A DNA stretch of 64,000 nt, from assembly GCF_014641195.1 (NCBI RefSeq), contig NZ_BMHQ01000011.1, positions 60,185 through 124,184 on the forward strand, read 5' to 3'. The notes under the pieces were generated by a model that was not told the origin of the DNA, did not search any database, and saw nothing but the letters and a program-made list of their open reading frames with translations. Below, piece after piece: positions 1-7,571 of the stretch (its first letter is position 1; each line of letters starts with the position of its first letter). This DNA comes from Marinithermofilum abyssi. Its GTDB lineage: Bacteria > Bacillota > Bacilli > Thermoactinomycetales > DSM-45169. The translations under genes were made by a program, and so were the position numbers.

Positions 1-17
1 CCCGCCGGTTGGCGGGT
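1..17 (-). terminator. Probable terminator hairpin after dapA (truncated by window edge)
   Basis: Immediately after the dapA stop codon the minus strand can form CCCGCC-AACC-GGCGGG. The T-run expected next would lie outside the window, so this is half-seen evidence. Confidence 0.45.
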
Positions 18-896
18 TTAAACTTTCAGCTCCTCCAGCAAAGTGGAGACGATATCTTTTTGCTGGTCATTCAGGGGGATCACCGGGAGTCGGACATGTT
101 CTTCACAGATCCCTTTTAAAGCCATCGCATATTTCAGGGGAGCGGGGCTGGATGTCATGAACATCGCTTGCATCAGCGGGTTATATGTTTGCTGCATTTC
201 GGCTGCCTTCTTGACATCTCCCGCAAAAAAAGCATTCATCATCTCTTTCATCTCCGAACCGAGCAAATGGCTGGCCACACTGACGATCCCGTCGGCCCCC
301 ACCGACAAATACGGGATAAATAATTCATCCACCCCACTGTAGACCGCCACATCCTCCGGTTTGCGGGAGATGAGCTGAGCCGCCTGGACTAGGTCCCCGC
401 TGGCTTCCTTGATCGAGGTGATGTTTTCCACTTCATGAGCCAGCCGCAACATCGTCTCCGTAGCCATGTTCACACCGGTTCGGTGGGGCACATTGTACAC
501 CATCACCGGGAGATTCGTGGCACCGGCTACCGCTTTGAAGTGCTGAATCATCCCTTCCTGGGACGGTTTATTGTAGTAGGGTGCCACCACCATCACCCCA
601 TCGACACCGGTCGACTCCGCCTCCTTTGTCAGCTCGATGGAGGCGGCGGTGTTGTTGCTTCCCGTCCCCGCTATCACTTTGACCCGGCCTTTTGCTTCAT
701 CGGCACAGAAGCGGAACAGCTCTACCTTCTCCTCATGGGACAGCGTCGGGGATTCTCCCGTCGTGCCCGCTACCACGAGAGTTTCGGTTCCTGTTTGAAT
801 CAGATGTTCCATCGTATCCTTCACCCGGGGCCAATCAATGGCCCCGTCCGTGGTGAAGGGGGTTATCATTGCTGTTAACAATCTGCCAAAGTACAC
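18..896 (-). CDS. dapA: 4-hydroxy-tetrahydrodipicolinate synthase
   Basis: Cytosolic class I aldolase condensing pyruvate with aspartate semialdehyde, the entry to lysine, diaminopimelate and dipicolinate. Family motifs are intact: GTTGES at about residues 44-49, YYNKPSQEG, Tyr134 in YNVPHRTG and the Schiff-base Lys163 in SIKEASG. At 292 residues it has normal length. An upstream ATG (905) directly abuts the GGAGGG Shine-Dalgarno. The GTG at 896 has about 10 nt spacing and fits the family N-terminus, so it is preferred. It is the last gene of the dpaA-dpaB-asd-dapG-dapA run, the same order as in B. subtilis, 48 nt after dapG. Confidence 0.96.
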   Translation of the reverse strand: MYFGRLLTAMITPFTTDGAIDWPRVKDTMEHLIQTGTETLVVAGTTGESPTLSHEEKVELFRFCADEAKGRVKVIAGTGSNNTAASIELTKEAESTGVDGVMVVAPYYNKPSQEGMIQHFKAVAGATNLPVMVYNVPHRTGVNMATETMLRLAHEVENITSIKEASGDLVQAAQLISRKPEDVAVYSGVDELFIPYLSVGADGIVSVASHLLGSEMKEMMNAFFAGDVKKAAEMQQTYNPLMQAMFMTSSPAPLKYAMALKGICEEHVRLPVIPLNDQQKDIVSTLLEELKV

Positions 897-944
897 GGCG
901 TCCATCCCTCCAGATACGGATCAGGAATGATCAACTGTCTTTAT

Positions 945-2204
945 CTATCGTAATCCATTCACTGGGTTTTCGTGAAGGTGAATATTATGGAGATTGAATT
1001 GTCGATGAAGGGCGCGGACAGCTTTGGCCATATCCTCTCCGCGAACCAACACCCAGATGGTTGTGTGGGAATCAGCGGACTGCAGGATCTGAATGTCTTC
1101 CTGGGTCAAGGCCTCCGCGATCTTGGACATGACGCCGGGAACTCCCGCAATTCCTGCTCCAACCGTGGATACTTTGGCACAACCCCGGTGAAGGATCGGT
1201 TCCAATTCCATCCCGTGCAAAATTTCCTCCGCCTTGTCCGCCACATGATCATACACGGTATAAGCCAACCCGCTGGGGTTCACATTGATAAAGTCCACAC
1301 TGATCCCGTTTTCCGCCATGGCTTTAAATACGCGCAACGGGATATCGTACTGCCCTTCTTTGGCATTCACCTTGATCTGAGTAACATTCGGGACTTGGGT
1401 GATCCCGGTGATCAGCCGGTCATTCACTTCTCCGGCCAACCGGTTGGCTTCCGTTGTGCTGCACACCAATGTACCGGGATTATCTGTCCAGGTGGATCGA
1501 ACCCGGATCGGAACGTTGGTCTGCATCGCCAGTTCCACGGCACGGGGGTGAATCACTTTCGCTCCTTGAAAAGCCAGGTTGCACATCTCGGTATACGTCA
1601 CCGTTTCCAGCGGAGAAGCATCTTCCACAATCCGGGGGTCCGCCGTCATGATCCCGTCCACATCGGTAAAAATATCCACAATATCCGCATTCAGTGCGAC
1701 ACCGAGAGCGGTAGCCGTGGTATCACTGCCTCCCCGGCCCAGAGTGGTGATTTCTCCGTCGGTGGTTCGGCCTTGAAACCCAGTGACGATGACGACTTTC
1801 CCTTTGTCCAGTTCTTCCCGAATCCGGTTCGGGTTGATCGTCACAATTTGCGCATTCGTATAATCGTTATTGGTTATAATGCCAGCTTGGCCGCCTGTCA
1901 ACACACAGGTGTCGATTCCTTCGTTTTTCAGCAGACTGGCCAAAGTGGTTGCCGAAATAATCTCCCCGCAGGAGAGCAGCAAATCCTGCTCACGGGGAGG
2001 AAGCGTTTGTCCGTTTTCGTTTTGACCTACTAAATCCAACAATGTATCTGTAGCATACGGATCCCCTTTGCGCCCCATGGCGGATACGACCACCGCCAAT
2101 CGGCATCCTTCTTCCAACGCGCTCTTAATATGATGCACGACCCGAGCGCGAAGCTCGGGCGTGGCCAAAGAGGTTCCACCAAATTTCTGAACTCGGATTT
2201 TCAT
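945..2204 (-). CDS. dapG: Aspartate kinase, DapG-type
   Basis: Phosphorylates aspartate in the first step of the aspartate family pathway. The kinase core begins with KFGGTS (residues 7-12), with GRGGSDTTATAL further on. The C-terminal third (from about residue 270) contains the paired ACT regulatory domains. Its 419 residues are slightly longer than B. subtilis DapG. Position between asd and dapA matches the diaminopimelate-sensitive isozyme DapG rather than LysC or ThrD; that sub-assignment rests on context, and the effector cannot be read from sequence here. Confidence 0.94.
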   Translation of the reverse strand: MKIRVQKFGGTSLATPELRARVVHHIKSALEEGCRLAVVVSAMGRKGDPYATDTLLDLVGQNENGQTLPPREQDLLLSCGEIISATTLASLLKNEGIDTCVLTGGQAGIITNNDYTNAQIVTINPNRIREELDKGKVVIVTGFQGRTTDGEITTLGRGGSDTTATALGVALNADIVDIFTDVDGIMTADPRIVEDASPLETVTYTEMCNLAFQGAKVIHPRAVELAMQTNVPIRVRSTWTDNPGTLVCSTTEANRLAGEVNDRLITGITQVPNVTQIKVNAKEGQYDIPLRVFKAMAENGISVDFINVNPSGLAYTVYDHVADKAEEILHGMELEPILHRGCAKVSTVGAGIAGVPGVMSKIAEALTQEDIQILQSADSHTTIWVLVRGEDMAKAVRALHRQFNLHNIHLHENPVNGLR

Positions 2205-2219
2205 ACTCTGATCCCTTTC

Positions 2220-3257
2220 TCAACTGTCGAGTGAAACAAGATGTTCGGCGATTTGGACTGCGTTGGTAGCAGCTCCCTTCAACAGGTTGTCGGAAACCAC
2301 CCACATGTTGAGCGCACGAGGGTTGATCACATCCCGGCGAACACGTCCCACAAAGACCTCATCTCGCCCTTCAGCATCCAACGGCGTCGGATACACCTGG
2401 TTATCGATGTCGTCTTGCAGAATGATGCCTTTCCCTTCGCTCAGTACTTGGCGTACCTCTTCCAGATCAAAGTCCTCTTTGAGCTCTACATACACCGTTT
2501 CGCTGTGGCCGCGCATCACCGGCACCCGCACACAGGTGGCGGTTACGCCGATGTTGTCGTCATTAAAGATTTTTTTGGTCTCCCGCACCATTTTCATCTC
2601 TTCCAGCGTAAACCCGTTTTCCTGGGCTACGTCGCATTGCGGGAGTGCATTGAACGCAATCTGATAATGTTTATCCAATTTGCCCACCGGCATGATTTCT
2701 TTCGGAACTTCTTCCCCTTTCAGCGCTGCCTCCGACTGTTTGCGCAACTCTTCCACGGCGCTGGCGCCGGAACCGGAAACCGCCTGATAGGTGGAGACAA
2801 TAACCCGGTCAAAACCAAACCGATCATAGAGGGGTTTCAATGCCACCACCATTTGAATGGTAGAACAGTTGGGGTTGGCGATGATCCCTTTGTGGTTCCG
2901 GATCGCTTCCGCGTTCACCTCCGGCACGACCAAGGGAACTTCGGGATCCATCCGAAAGGCGTTGGTGTTATCCACCACAACCGCTCCCCGTTTGACCGCT
3001 TCCGGAGCAAACTTCTCGCTGACACCGCCCCCAGCACTAAACAGCGCGATATCGACACCTTCAAATGCTTCCGGGGTCGCTTCTTGAATCACCACATCTT
3101 CCCCGCGGAAACGGACCGTTTTTCCGGCAGACCGTTTGGATGCAAGAGGCTTCAGTTCTTTTACCGGAAAAGAACGCTCTTCTAAGTTTCTGAGAATCTG
3201 TTGTCCTACAGCTCCTGATGCACCTAAAACGGCTACCGTATATTCACGTGTCGGCAT
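2220..3257 (-). CDS. asd: Aspartate-semialdehyde dehydrogenase
   Basis: NADPH-dependent reduction of aspartyl phosphate to aspartate semialdehyde, shared by lysine, DAP, threonine and methionine synthesis. GASGAVG (residues 12-18) is the nucleotide-binding loop and Cys131 in NPNCST is the catalytic thiol. At 345 residues it has the family length. The frame stays open 14 codons upstream, but ATG 3257 has GGAGGAGG about 12 nt before it and gives the expected N-terminus MPTREYTVAVLG. It precedes dapG by 15 nt, so the two are cotranscribed. Confidence 0.96.
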   Translation of the reverse strand: MPTREYTVAVLGASGAVGQQILRNLEERSFPVKELKPLASKRSAGKTVRFRGEDVVIQEATPEAFEGVDIALFSAGGGVSEKFAPEAVKRGAVVVDNTNAFRMDPEVPLVVPEVNAEAIRNHKGIIANPNCSTIQMVVALKPLYDRFGFDRVIVSTYQAVSGSGASAVEELRKQSEAALKGEEVPKEIMPVGKLDKHYQIAFNALPQCDVAQENGFTLEEMKMVRETKKIFNDDNIGVTATCVRVPVMRGHSETVYVELKEDFDLEEVRQVLSEGKGIILQDDIDNQVYPTPLDAEGRDEVFVGRVRRDVINPRALNMWVVSDNLLKGAATNAVQIAEHLVSLDS

Positions 3258-3300
3258 AATGGATGAAATCCTCCTCCAAATCTTTGCCGAAAGATACAAA

Positions 3301-3322
3301 GGCCTTCAACTGGACGAAGGCC
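3301..3322 (-). other. Short hairpin in the dpaB-asd spacer
   Basis: Seven-base arms GGCCTTC/GAAGGCC separated by 8 nt lie upstream of the asd ribosome-binding site. There is no U-tract on either strand, so it is not called a terminator. It may be an mRNA leader structure. Confidence 0.3.
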
Positions 3323-3360
3323 ATTGTATCTATCCGGCAAGAGCTATGATTATACTATCT

Positions 3361-3390
3361 ATTATGAGGTCAAATCGCGGTATTTTTCAA
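3361..3390 (-). promoter_or_regulatory. Candidate sigma-A promoter for asd-dapG-dapA
   Basis: On the minus strand TTGAAA (3390-3385), an 18-nt spacer and CATAAT (3366-3361) lie at the end of dpaB, about 100 nt before asd. A second AT-rich box TATAAT is at 3354-3349. A vegetative promoter here would let asd-dapG-dapA be expressed outside sporulation, independent of the dpa genes. Inferred from motif only. Confidence 0.4.
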
Positions 3391-3964
3391 CTATCATTGG
3401 TTGGATTTGATACCCATTGATTGCCGCTTCGCAAGTTTCGGGGATCAGCTCCATCCTGGAAACCATCGATTTCGGCTTCCTTTCGGGTGCATCCTGTCCG
3501 AAGGGAACAAAATAAATATCTTTGGCGGCCACCAGTTTGGCCAAGTTGGATGCATTGAGCCCCAGGGCATCGTTGGTGGAAATGGCTAATACCACCGGTC
3601 GGTGATTGCGCATCTGCGCCTTCGCCGCCATCAACACCGGTCCGTCTGTCAGCGCATTGGCCAACCGGGCCAGGCTGTTGCCTGTGCAGGGTGCAATCAA
3701 CATACAGTCCAATAACTTTTTGGGACCGATGGGCTCCGCATCCGGCACACTGGTCATGGGTTCTTCACCGGTAATCTCCCGGATCTTCTCCATCCATCCC
3801 GCAGCCGTGCCGAAGCGGCTGTCCACGGTCTGGACCGTGTGGGAAAGAATCGGGACGACACGGGCTCCCAGGTCTTTTAACCGCTTCATTTGCGGGAGCA
3901 CTTCATCGTGTGTGCAATGGGATCCCGTCATCCCAAAGCCGATGGTTTTTCCTTCGAGATTCAT
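3362..3964 (-). CDS. dpaB: Dipicolinate synthase subunit B (SpoVFB)
   Basis: Flavoprotein-like subunit of dipicolinate synthase, made in the mother cell to supply dipicolinic acid to the spore core. The N-terminus GFGMTGSHCTHDEV and the IAPCTGNSLARLANAL segment are characteristic of SpoVFB. It has 200 residues, the usual size. It overlaps dpaA by 4 bases (ATGA), indicating translational coupling and a two-subunit enzyme. Presence of this gene is strong evidence for an endospore former. Confidence 0.95.
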   Translation of the reverse strand: MNLEGKTIGFGMTGSHCTHDEVLPQMKRLKDLGARVVPILSHTVQTVDSRFGTAAGWMEKIREITGEEPMTSVPDAEPIGPKKLLDCMLIAPCTGNSLARLANALTDGPVLMAAKAQMRNHRPVVLAISTNDALGLNASNLAKLVAAKDIYFVPFGQDAPERKPKSMVSRMELIPETCEAAINGYQIQPMIVEKYRDLTS

Positions 3965-4860
3965 GGTGTTGCCCCCTCGTCACCAAACTCTTTCAACATC
4001 AATCTCGTCATGGTTTGCGCCAAAATCCGGCCGGCGGTTTTCGGTGCAACGATCCCCGGCAGACTCGGTGCGAGAAGCGCTTTAATTCCCCGTTTTTCGG
4101 CATAACGGAAATCGACGCCACCCGGTTTGGAAGCCAAATCGATAATGACCGCACTGTAAGGCATATGAGCCAACACTTTGGCGGTCACTACCATGGCGGG
4201 CACCGTGTTAAACAGCACATCCACATCCTCTACCTGCTCCTCCAGATCTTCCATATCAAAGGGGTGCAGGCCCATTTCCACCGCGCGGGCCAAATCTTTC
4301 GGCTTACGAACACCCGCTTTTACCCGAGCACCCAATGCGTGCAACGTACGGGCGAGTGTCATCCCCACCCGACCCAAACCGAGAACGATACAATTGGATC
4401 CGTGCAGTGTGATGTTGGTGTTTTGAATCGCCATCATCAATGCACCTTCCACCGTGGGGATGGAGTTGTAAATCGCGACATCATCCCGCTTCAAAAGCTC
4501 CACCAGCCGAATGGAGTGTCGTTTGCACATCTCTATTAAGTAGGATTTGGCAATACCCGCATAAACTACGGCATGGGAAGGAAGGGCTTCGATATGTTCC
4601 TCTGTCAACACCAATTTTTTCGACGTGAAAATGCTTTCGACACGTCCTTCCTCATCGGTGCCGACAATGGGCAAAATCAACATATCCACCGTCTTTAACA
4701 ACTCAAAGGTCAGTTCCCGGTTACTCGCTCCGCTGAATGGACTTTGCAAATTGTCAAATCCGATCAAACTTACCCCGGCATCCAACTCAATACAGCTTTT
4801 GATTACTTCCAGCTGTCGGGCATCCCCGCCAAGGAAAGCGACATGTTTTCCCGTCAGCAT
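3961..4860 (-). CDS. dpaA: Dipicolinate synthase subunit A (SpoVFA)
   Basis: Catalyses the oxidation of the DapA product to dipicolinate together with DpaB. A Rossmann nucleotide-binding motif (VLGLGRVGMTLA, about residues 158-170) lies in the C-terminal half. The N-terminal half resembles other SpoVFA proteins (FLGGDARQLEVI). It has 299 residues, the family size. First gene of the dpaAB-asd-dapGA run; in B. subtilis it is driven by sigma-K. CATA-type boxes exist in the 136-nt upstream gap, but none is a convincing full sigma-K match. Confidence 0.95.
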   Translation of the reverse strand: MLTGKHVAFLGGDARQLEVIKSCIELDAGVSLIGFDNLQSPFSGASNRELTFELLKTVDMLILPIVGTDEEGRVESIFTSKKLVLTEEHIEALPSHAVVYAGIAKSYLIEMCKRHSIRLVELLKRDDVAIYNSIPTVEGALMMAIQNTNITLHGSNCIVLGLGRVGMTLARTLHALGARVKAGVRKPKDLARAVEMGLHPFDMEDLEEQVEDVDVLFNTVPAMVVTAKVLAHMPYSAVIIDLASKPGGVDFRYAEKRGIKALLAPSLPGIVAPKTAGRILAQTMTRLMLKEFGDEGATP

Positions 4861-4936
4861 CCGTCATGACCCCTTTCCCCTGGAGTGTCCTGACCCTTCG
4901 CCGGAACCCAACCGGAAAGAATTCTCATATGGCGAC

Positions 4937-4950
4937 TATGATGCATCATA
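4937..4950. promoter_or_regulatory. Perfect 14-bp palindrome upstream of dpaA
   Basis: TATGATGCATCATA is a perfect palindrome in the short gap between ymxH and dpaA, about 75 nt before the dpaA start. Position suits an operator or promoter element for the sporulation operon. No regulator is assigned. Confidence 0.3.
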
Positions 4951-4996
4951 TGACGGGGTCAAAAAAACGGTACCTGAGAAACACTGTCCTTTTTCC

Positions 4997-5242
4997 TTAA
5001 TCTGTTCGCCGAAATCCGGATTCAACGATCACCATTTCCGGTCCGATTTTCCGTATTTTATTCCAATGAATCTCTACAGTGCCCTGTTTTTTCCCAAACC
5101 ATCCGCTGCCTGTCGGCACGATCATGGAGCGAATTTTTCCGGTTTGGGGATCCACTTCCAAATCCGCCTGCCCAATGACGCCGATCCGCTCTCCACCCAA
5201 CAAATCGATCAATTCTTTATCCGAGAACTCGCTCCAGCGCAT
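4997..5242 (-). CDS. ymxH: YlmC/YmxH family sporulation protein (PRC-barrel)
   Basis: An 81-residue protein of the PRC-barrel type. MRWSEFSDKELIDLLGGERIG and the IEIHWNKIRKIGPEMVIV-like strands match the YlmC/YmxH family, small proteins tied to sporulation in B. subtilis with no firmly known biochemical role. In B. subtilis ymxH also sits between mlpA and spoVFA, which supports the name. It ends 136 nt before dpaA. Confidence 0.85.
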   Translation of the reverse strand: MRWSEFSDKELIDLLGGERIGVIGQADLEVDPQTGKIRSMIVPTGSGWFGKKQGTVEIHWNKIRKIGPEMVIVESGFRRTD

Positions 5243-5308
5243 GTTTCCACTCTCCTTCGGCGTGTTTGGTACTTGGTAGAATGTATCCGTCCAGCGAGTG
5301 GATTATGT

Positions 5309-5559
5309 CCATAGAAAAAAGCCATCTCAGTTGGATGACAAACCTATTGAACCCAGCAAAATGTTCTTCTACCCGTCGCCCTCTCTCCGTCCGAAACAGA
5401 GCGTGCACATTGGAGCAGGAGCGACAAAAAGCACGAGTTGCGCTTCTTGTAGTGCGATGACCGAGGCGTGCCAACTCGCTTATTGCCTCGGTTCTACGCA
5501 TGAAAGCTGGATACGTTCATAGGTCGTTCCTTGTGAGATGGCCTTTTTCTTTCCCATAG
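5309..5559. repeat. Inverted-repeat-flanked element (MITE-like) between spo0E-like and ymxH
   Basis: The 365-nt gap between the spo0E-like gene and ymxH contains imperfect inverted ends. The left end reads CCATAGAAAAAAGCCATCTCA from 5309. The right end, reverse-complemented from 5559, gives CTATGGGAAAGAAAAAGGCC followed by ATCTCA. Similarity continues inward through ACCTAT(T)GAAC and CCAGC for about 60 nt. A nested hairpin ACCGAGGC/GCCTCGGT lies at 5460-5492. Just outside the right end, 5565-5579 (TTTGTCAGCAGCCTC) is repeated exactly at 24322-24336. A 94-codon open frame on the minus strand lacks recognisable homology and is taken as incidental. Confidence 0.5.
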
Positions 5560-5607
5560 ATGATTTTGTCAGCAGCCTCCAGCCCTTGTGGATGGCTTGT
5601 CCGTTCA

Positions 5608-5790
5608 TCACTGTTCCCGGTTGTTTTTTTCCTTCTGGTACTGGTTAATAAGTGCATCCAATTCCTGACTGATCGGCATCACCGCCGCATGGGTCAGCCG
5701 GGTGGGCTTTCCGCCCACTGCCTGATACAGAACCGCCCGCAACTGTTCCACTTCCTGTTCCAAATATTTCAATCGCGTGGAATCCAACAT
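5608..5790 (-). CDS. Spo0E-like aspartyl-phosphate phosphatase
   Basis: Sixty-residue helical-hairpin protein with the Spo0E signature SQELDALINQYQ (residues 41-52) and an LEQEVEQLRAVLY first helix. Family members dephosphorylate response regulators such as Spo0A~P and delay sporulation. The frame is open further upstream through dut, but ATG 5790 gives the family length and lies 16 nt after the dut stop behind a G-rich stretch (GGGGGGAG). Which regulator it acts on cannot be told. It sits among sporulation genes (ymxH, dpaAB). Confidence 0.82.
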   Translation of the reverse strand: MLDSTRLKYLEQEVEQLRAVLYQAVGGKPTRLTHAAVMPISQELDALINQYQKEKNNREQ

Positions 5791-5806
5791 GCTCCCCCCG
5801 CTTCGG

Positions 5807-6250
5807 TTATTTTCCTGTATGCCCAAATCCGCCTGCTCCACGTGCGGTTGACGCAAGATCATCCGCCGGTTCCAAACGGACGGCGGGAACTTCCTGAAAT
5901 ACCAGTTGAGCGATCCGATCTCCACGCCGAACGGTGAAGGGCTCTTCCCCGTGATTAATCAGAATGACGCCCACTTCCCCCCGGTAATCCGCATCGATGG
6001 TTCCGGGTGAATTTAACGTGGTGACTCCTTTCTTTAATGCTAGTCCACTGCGCGGACGGACTTGCGCTTCCAACCCCTGCGGCATTTCCAAAGCGAACCC
6101 GGCCGGGATCAATCCACGCTTCCCCGGAGAAAGAATGACCGGTTCTGTTACCGCTGCCGGTATATCAAAACCACTAGCTCCTGCAGACATTTGTCGGGGA
6201 AGAGGCAAATCTTCATTCCCGGGCAGATGCCGAATACGCACCTTAAACAA
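5807..6250 (-). CDS. dut: dUTP diphosphatase
   Basis: Hydrolyses dUTP to dUMP and pyrophosphate, keeping uracil out of DNA and supplying dTMP synthesis. All five trimeric dUTPase motifs are present: SAGASGFDI, RPRSGLA, LNSPGTIDADYRGE, RGDRIAQLVF and RGAGGFGHTG. It has 147 residues. The upstream ATG 6256 touches the GGAGGG Shine-Dalgarno. TTG 6250 has 7-nt spacing and yields MFKVRIRHLPG, so it is preferred. It overlaps the mlpA stop region slightly, which suggests coupling. Confidence 0.95.
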   Translation of the reverse strand: MFKVRIRHLPGNEDLPLPRQMSAGASGFDIPAAVTEPVILSPGKRGLIPAGFALEMPQGLEAQVRPRSGLALKKGVTTLNSPGTIDADYRGEVGVILINHGEEPFTVRRGDRIAQLVFQEVPAVRLEPADDLASTARGAGGFGHTGK

Positions 6251-7496
6251 GAGCATCCCTCCTGAACACGCTTGGAACTCGTCCCTCCGGAGATATCAGA
6301 GATAGTGACATGGGCTGGGTAAAAATGTCCCCAGCCAATTGCAACACATCCTGGTGAGAGACTTGTTGTACACTCTCGATGATTTCATCCAGCGTTTTGT
6401 GTTTTCCGAGCAACAGCTCGTTTTTCCCCAACCGGCTCATTCGATTGTTGGTGCTCTCCAAACTCAGCATCAGGCTGCCTTTCAACTGCTCTTTCCCTTT
6501 GTTCAGTTCCGCTTCGGTTACACCGTTTTCACGAATCTGCTTCAGATTGTCCAAGATGATCTCGATCACGTTATTTTCCTGGCCATGGGCTGTCCCGGCA
6601 TAAATGGTAAAAAGCCCTGTGTCACGATAGGCGGAATGGTAGGAGAAGACGGAGTAGGCCAATCCCCGGTCTTCCCGTATCTGCTGGAATAAACGGGAGC
6701 TCATATTACCTCCCAATATGTTATTTAACAGGATAAACGTATAAATGCGAGGATCCCGGATGGAAATACCGGGAAATCCCAGACATAAATGCGTCTGTTC
6801 CGTTGATTTTTTGCGGATAAACGTACCGGCGGTATATTGGGGCTTTGCGATTTCTTCCAGCCGAGCCCCTCTTTGAAAATGTCCAAACCGCTCCTCAATC
6901 CGTTGCAGGTAATCATCCGGCAAGTTGCCGGCCAAAGATATCACCAAATTCTCCGGACTGTAGTGGCTGTCCCGGTAATCCACCACGGTTTGCCGGTCAA
7001 AGGAAAGCACATTGTTCACATTGCCAAGAACCGGGAAGCCCAGAGGATGGTTGGACATCGCTGCTTGGGAAAGGTAATCGTGGACGATATCATCCGGTGT
7101 ATCTTCCACCATCCGAATCTCCTCCACAATCACCTTTTGTTCCTTTATGAGCTCTTCTTCCGCGAATGTGGATTCAAAAAACATATCCGCCAAGACATCC
7201 AACGCGACATTCAGGTGTTGATCCAACACCTTAGCGTAATAACAGGTCATCTCTTTGGATGTGAAGGCGTTTACCTGGCCGCCGATTTCATCAAAAGTCT
7301 CCGCCAATTCCCGGGCTGTTCGGTTTTTGGTCCCTTTGAACATCATGTGCTCCAAAAAATGAGAAATGCCGTTATTGCGGGCATTTTCCTGACGGGAACC
7401 CGTGCCGATCCACAACCCGAAAGCTATCGAGCGGACCGATGAAATTTTTTCCGCTACCACGCGGACACCGTTTCCCAATTGATGTTTCTCTATCAA
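6243..7496 (-). CDS. mlpA: M16 family zinc metallopeptidase (MlpA/YmxG)
   Basis: Processing-peptidase-like M16 protein with the inverted zinc motif HFLEH (residues 46-50) and a downstream Glu in EEIRMVEDTPDD. It is 417 residues, a single M16 A-B pair. In B. subtilis the homologue lies at the same locus beside ymxH. TTG 7496 is chosen: it gives MIEKHQLGNGVRVV, matching the family start, with AGGGGG 6-7 nt upstream. The in-frame ATG at 7511 overlaps that Shine-Dalgarno. Confidence 0.9.
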   Translation of the reverse strand: MIEKHQLGNGVRVVAEKISSVRSIAFGLWIGTGSRQENARNNGISHFLEHMMFKGTKNRTARELAETFDEIGGQVNAFTSKEMTCYYAKVLDQHLNVALDVLADMFFESTFAEEELIKEQKVIVEEIRMVEDTPDDIVHDYLSQAAMSNHPLGFPVLGNVNNVLSFDRQTVVDYRDSHYSPENLVISLAGNLPDDYLQRIEERFGHFQRGARLEEIAKPQYTAGTFIRKKSTEQTHLCLGFPGISIRDPRIYTFILLNNILGGNMSSRLFQQIREDRGLAYSVFSYHSAYRDTGLFTIYAGTAHGQENNVIEIILDNLKQIRENGVTEAELNKGKEQLKGSLMLSLESTNNRMSRLGKNELLLGKHKTLDEIIESVQQVSHQDVLQLAGDIFTQPMSLSLISPEGRVPSVFRRDALV

Positions 7497-7571
7497 ATTG
7501 CTCCCCCTCATCCTGCTTGTCTCTCGCTGTCTATCAAATGTAAGTATTTTCCGCGAAGTATCCCCACTATA

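Noticed and set aside
4861..4996. Sigma-K promoter for dpaA
   Set aside because: Several CATA boxes occur, but none has both a correctly spaced AC element and the full -10 pattern.
5217..5501. 94-codon minus-strand frame in the spo0E-ymxH gap
   Set aside because: Overlaps the ymxH start, lies inside an inverted-repeat element, and shows no recognisable family.
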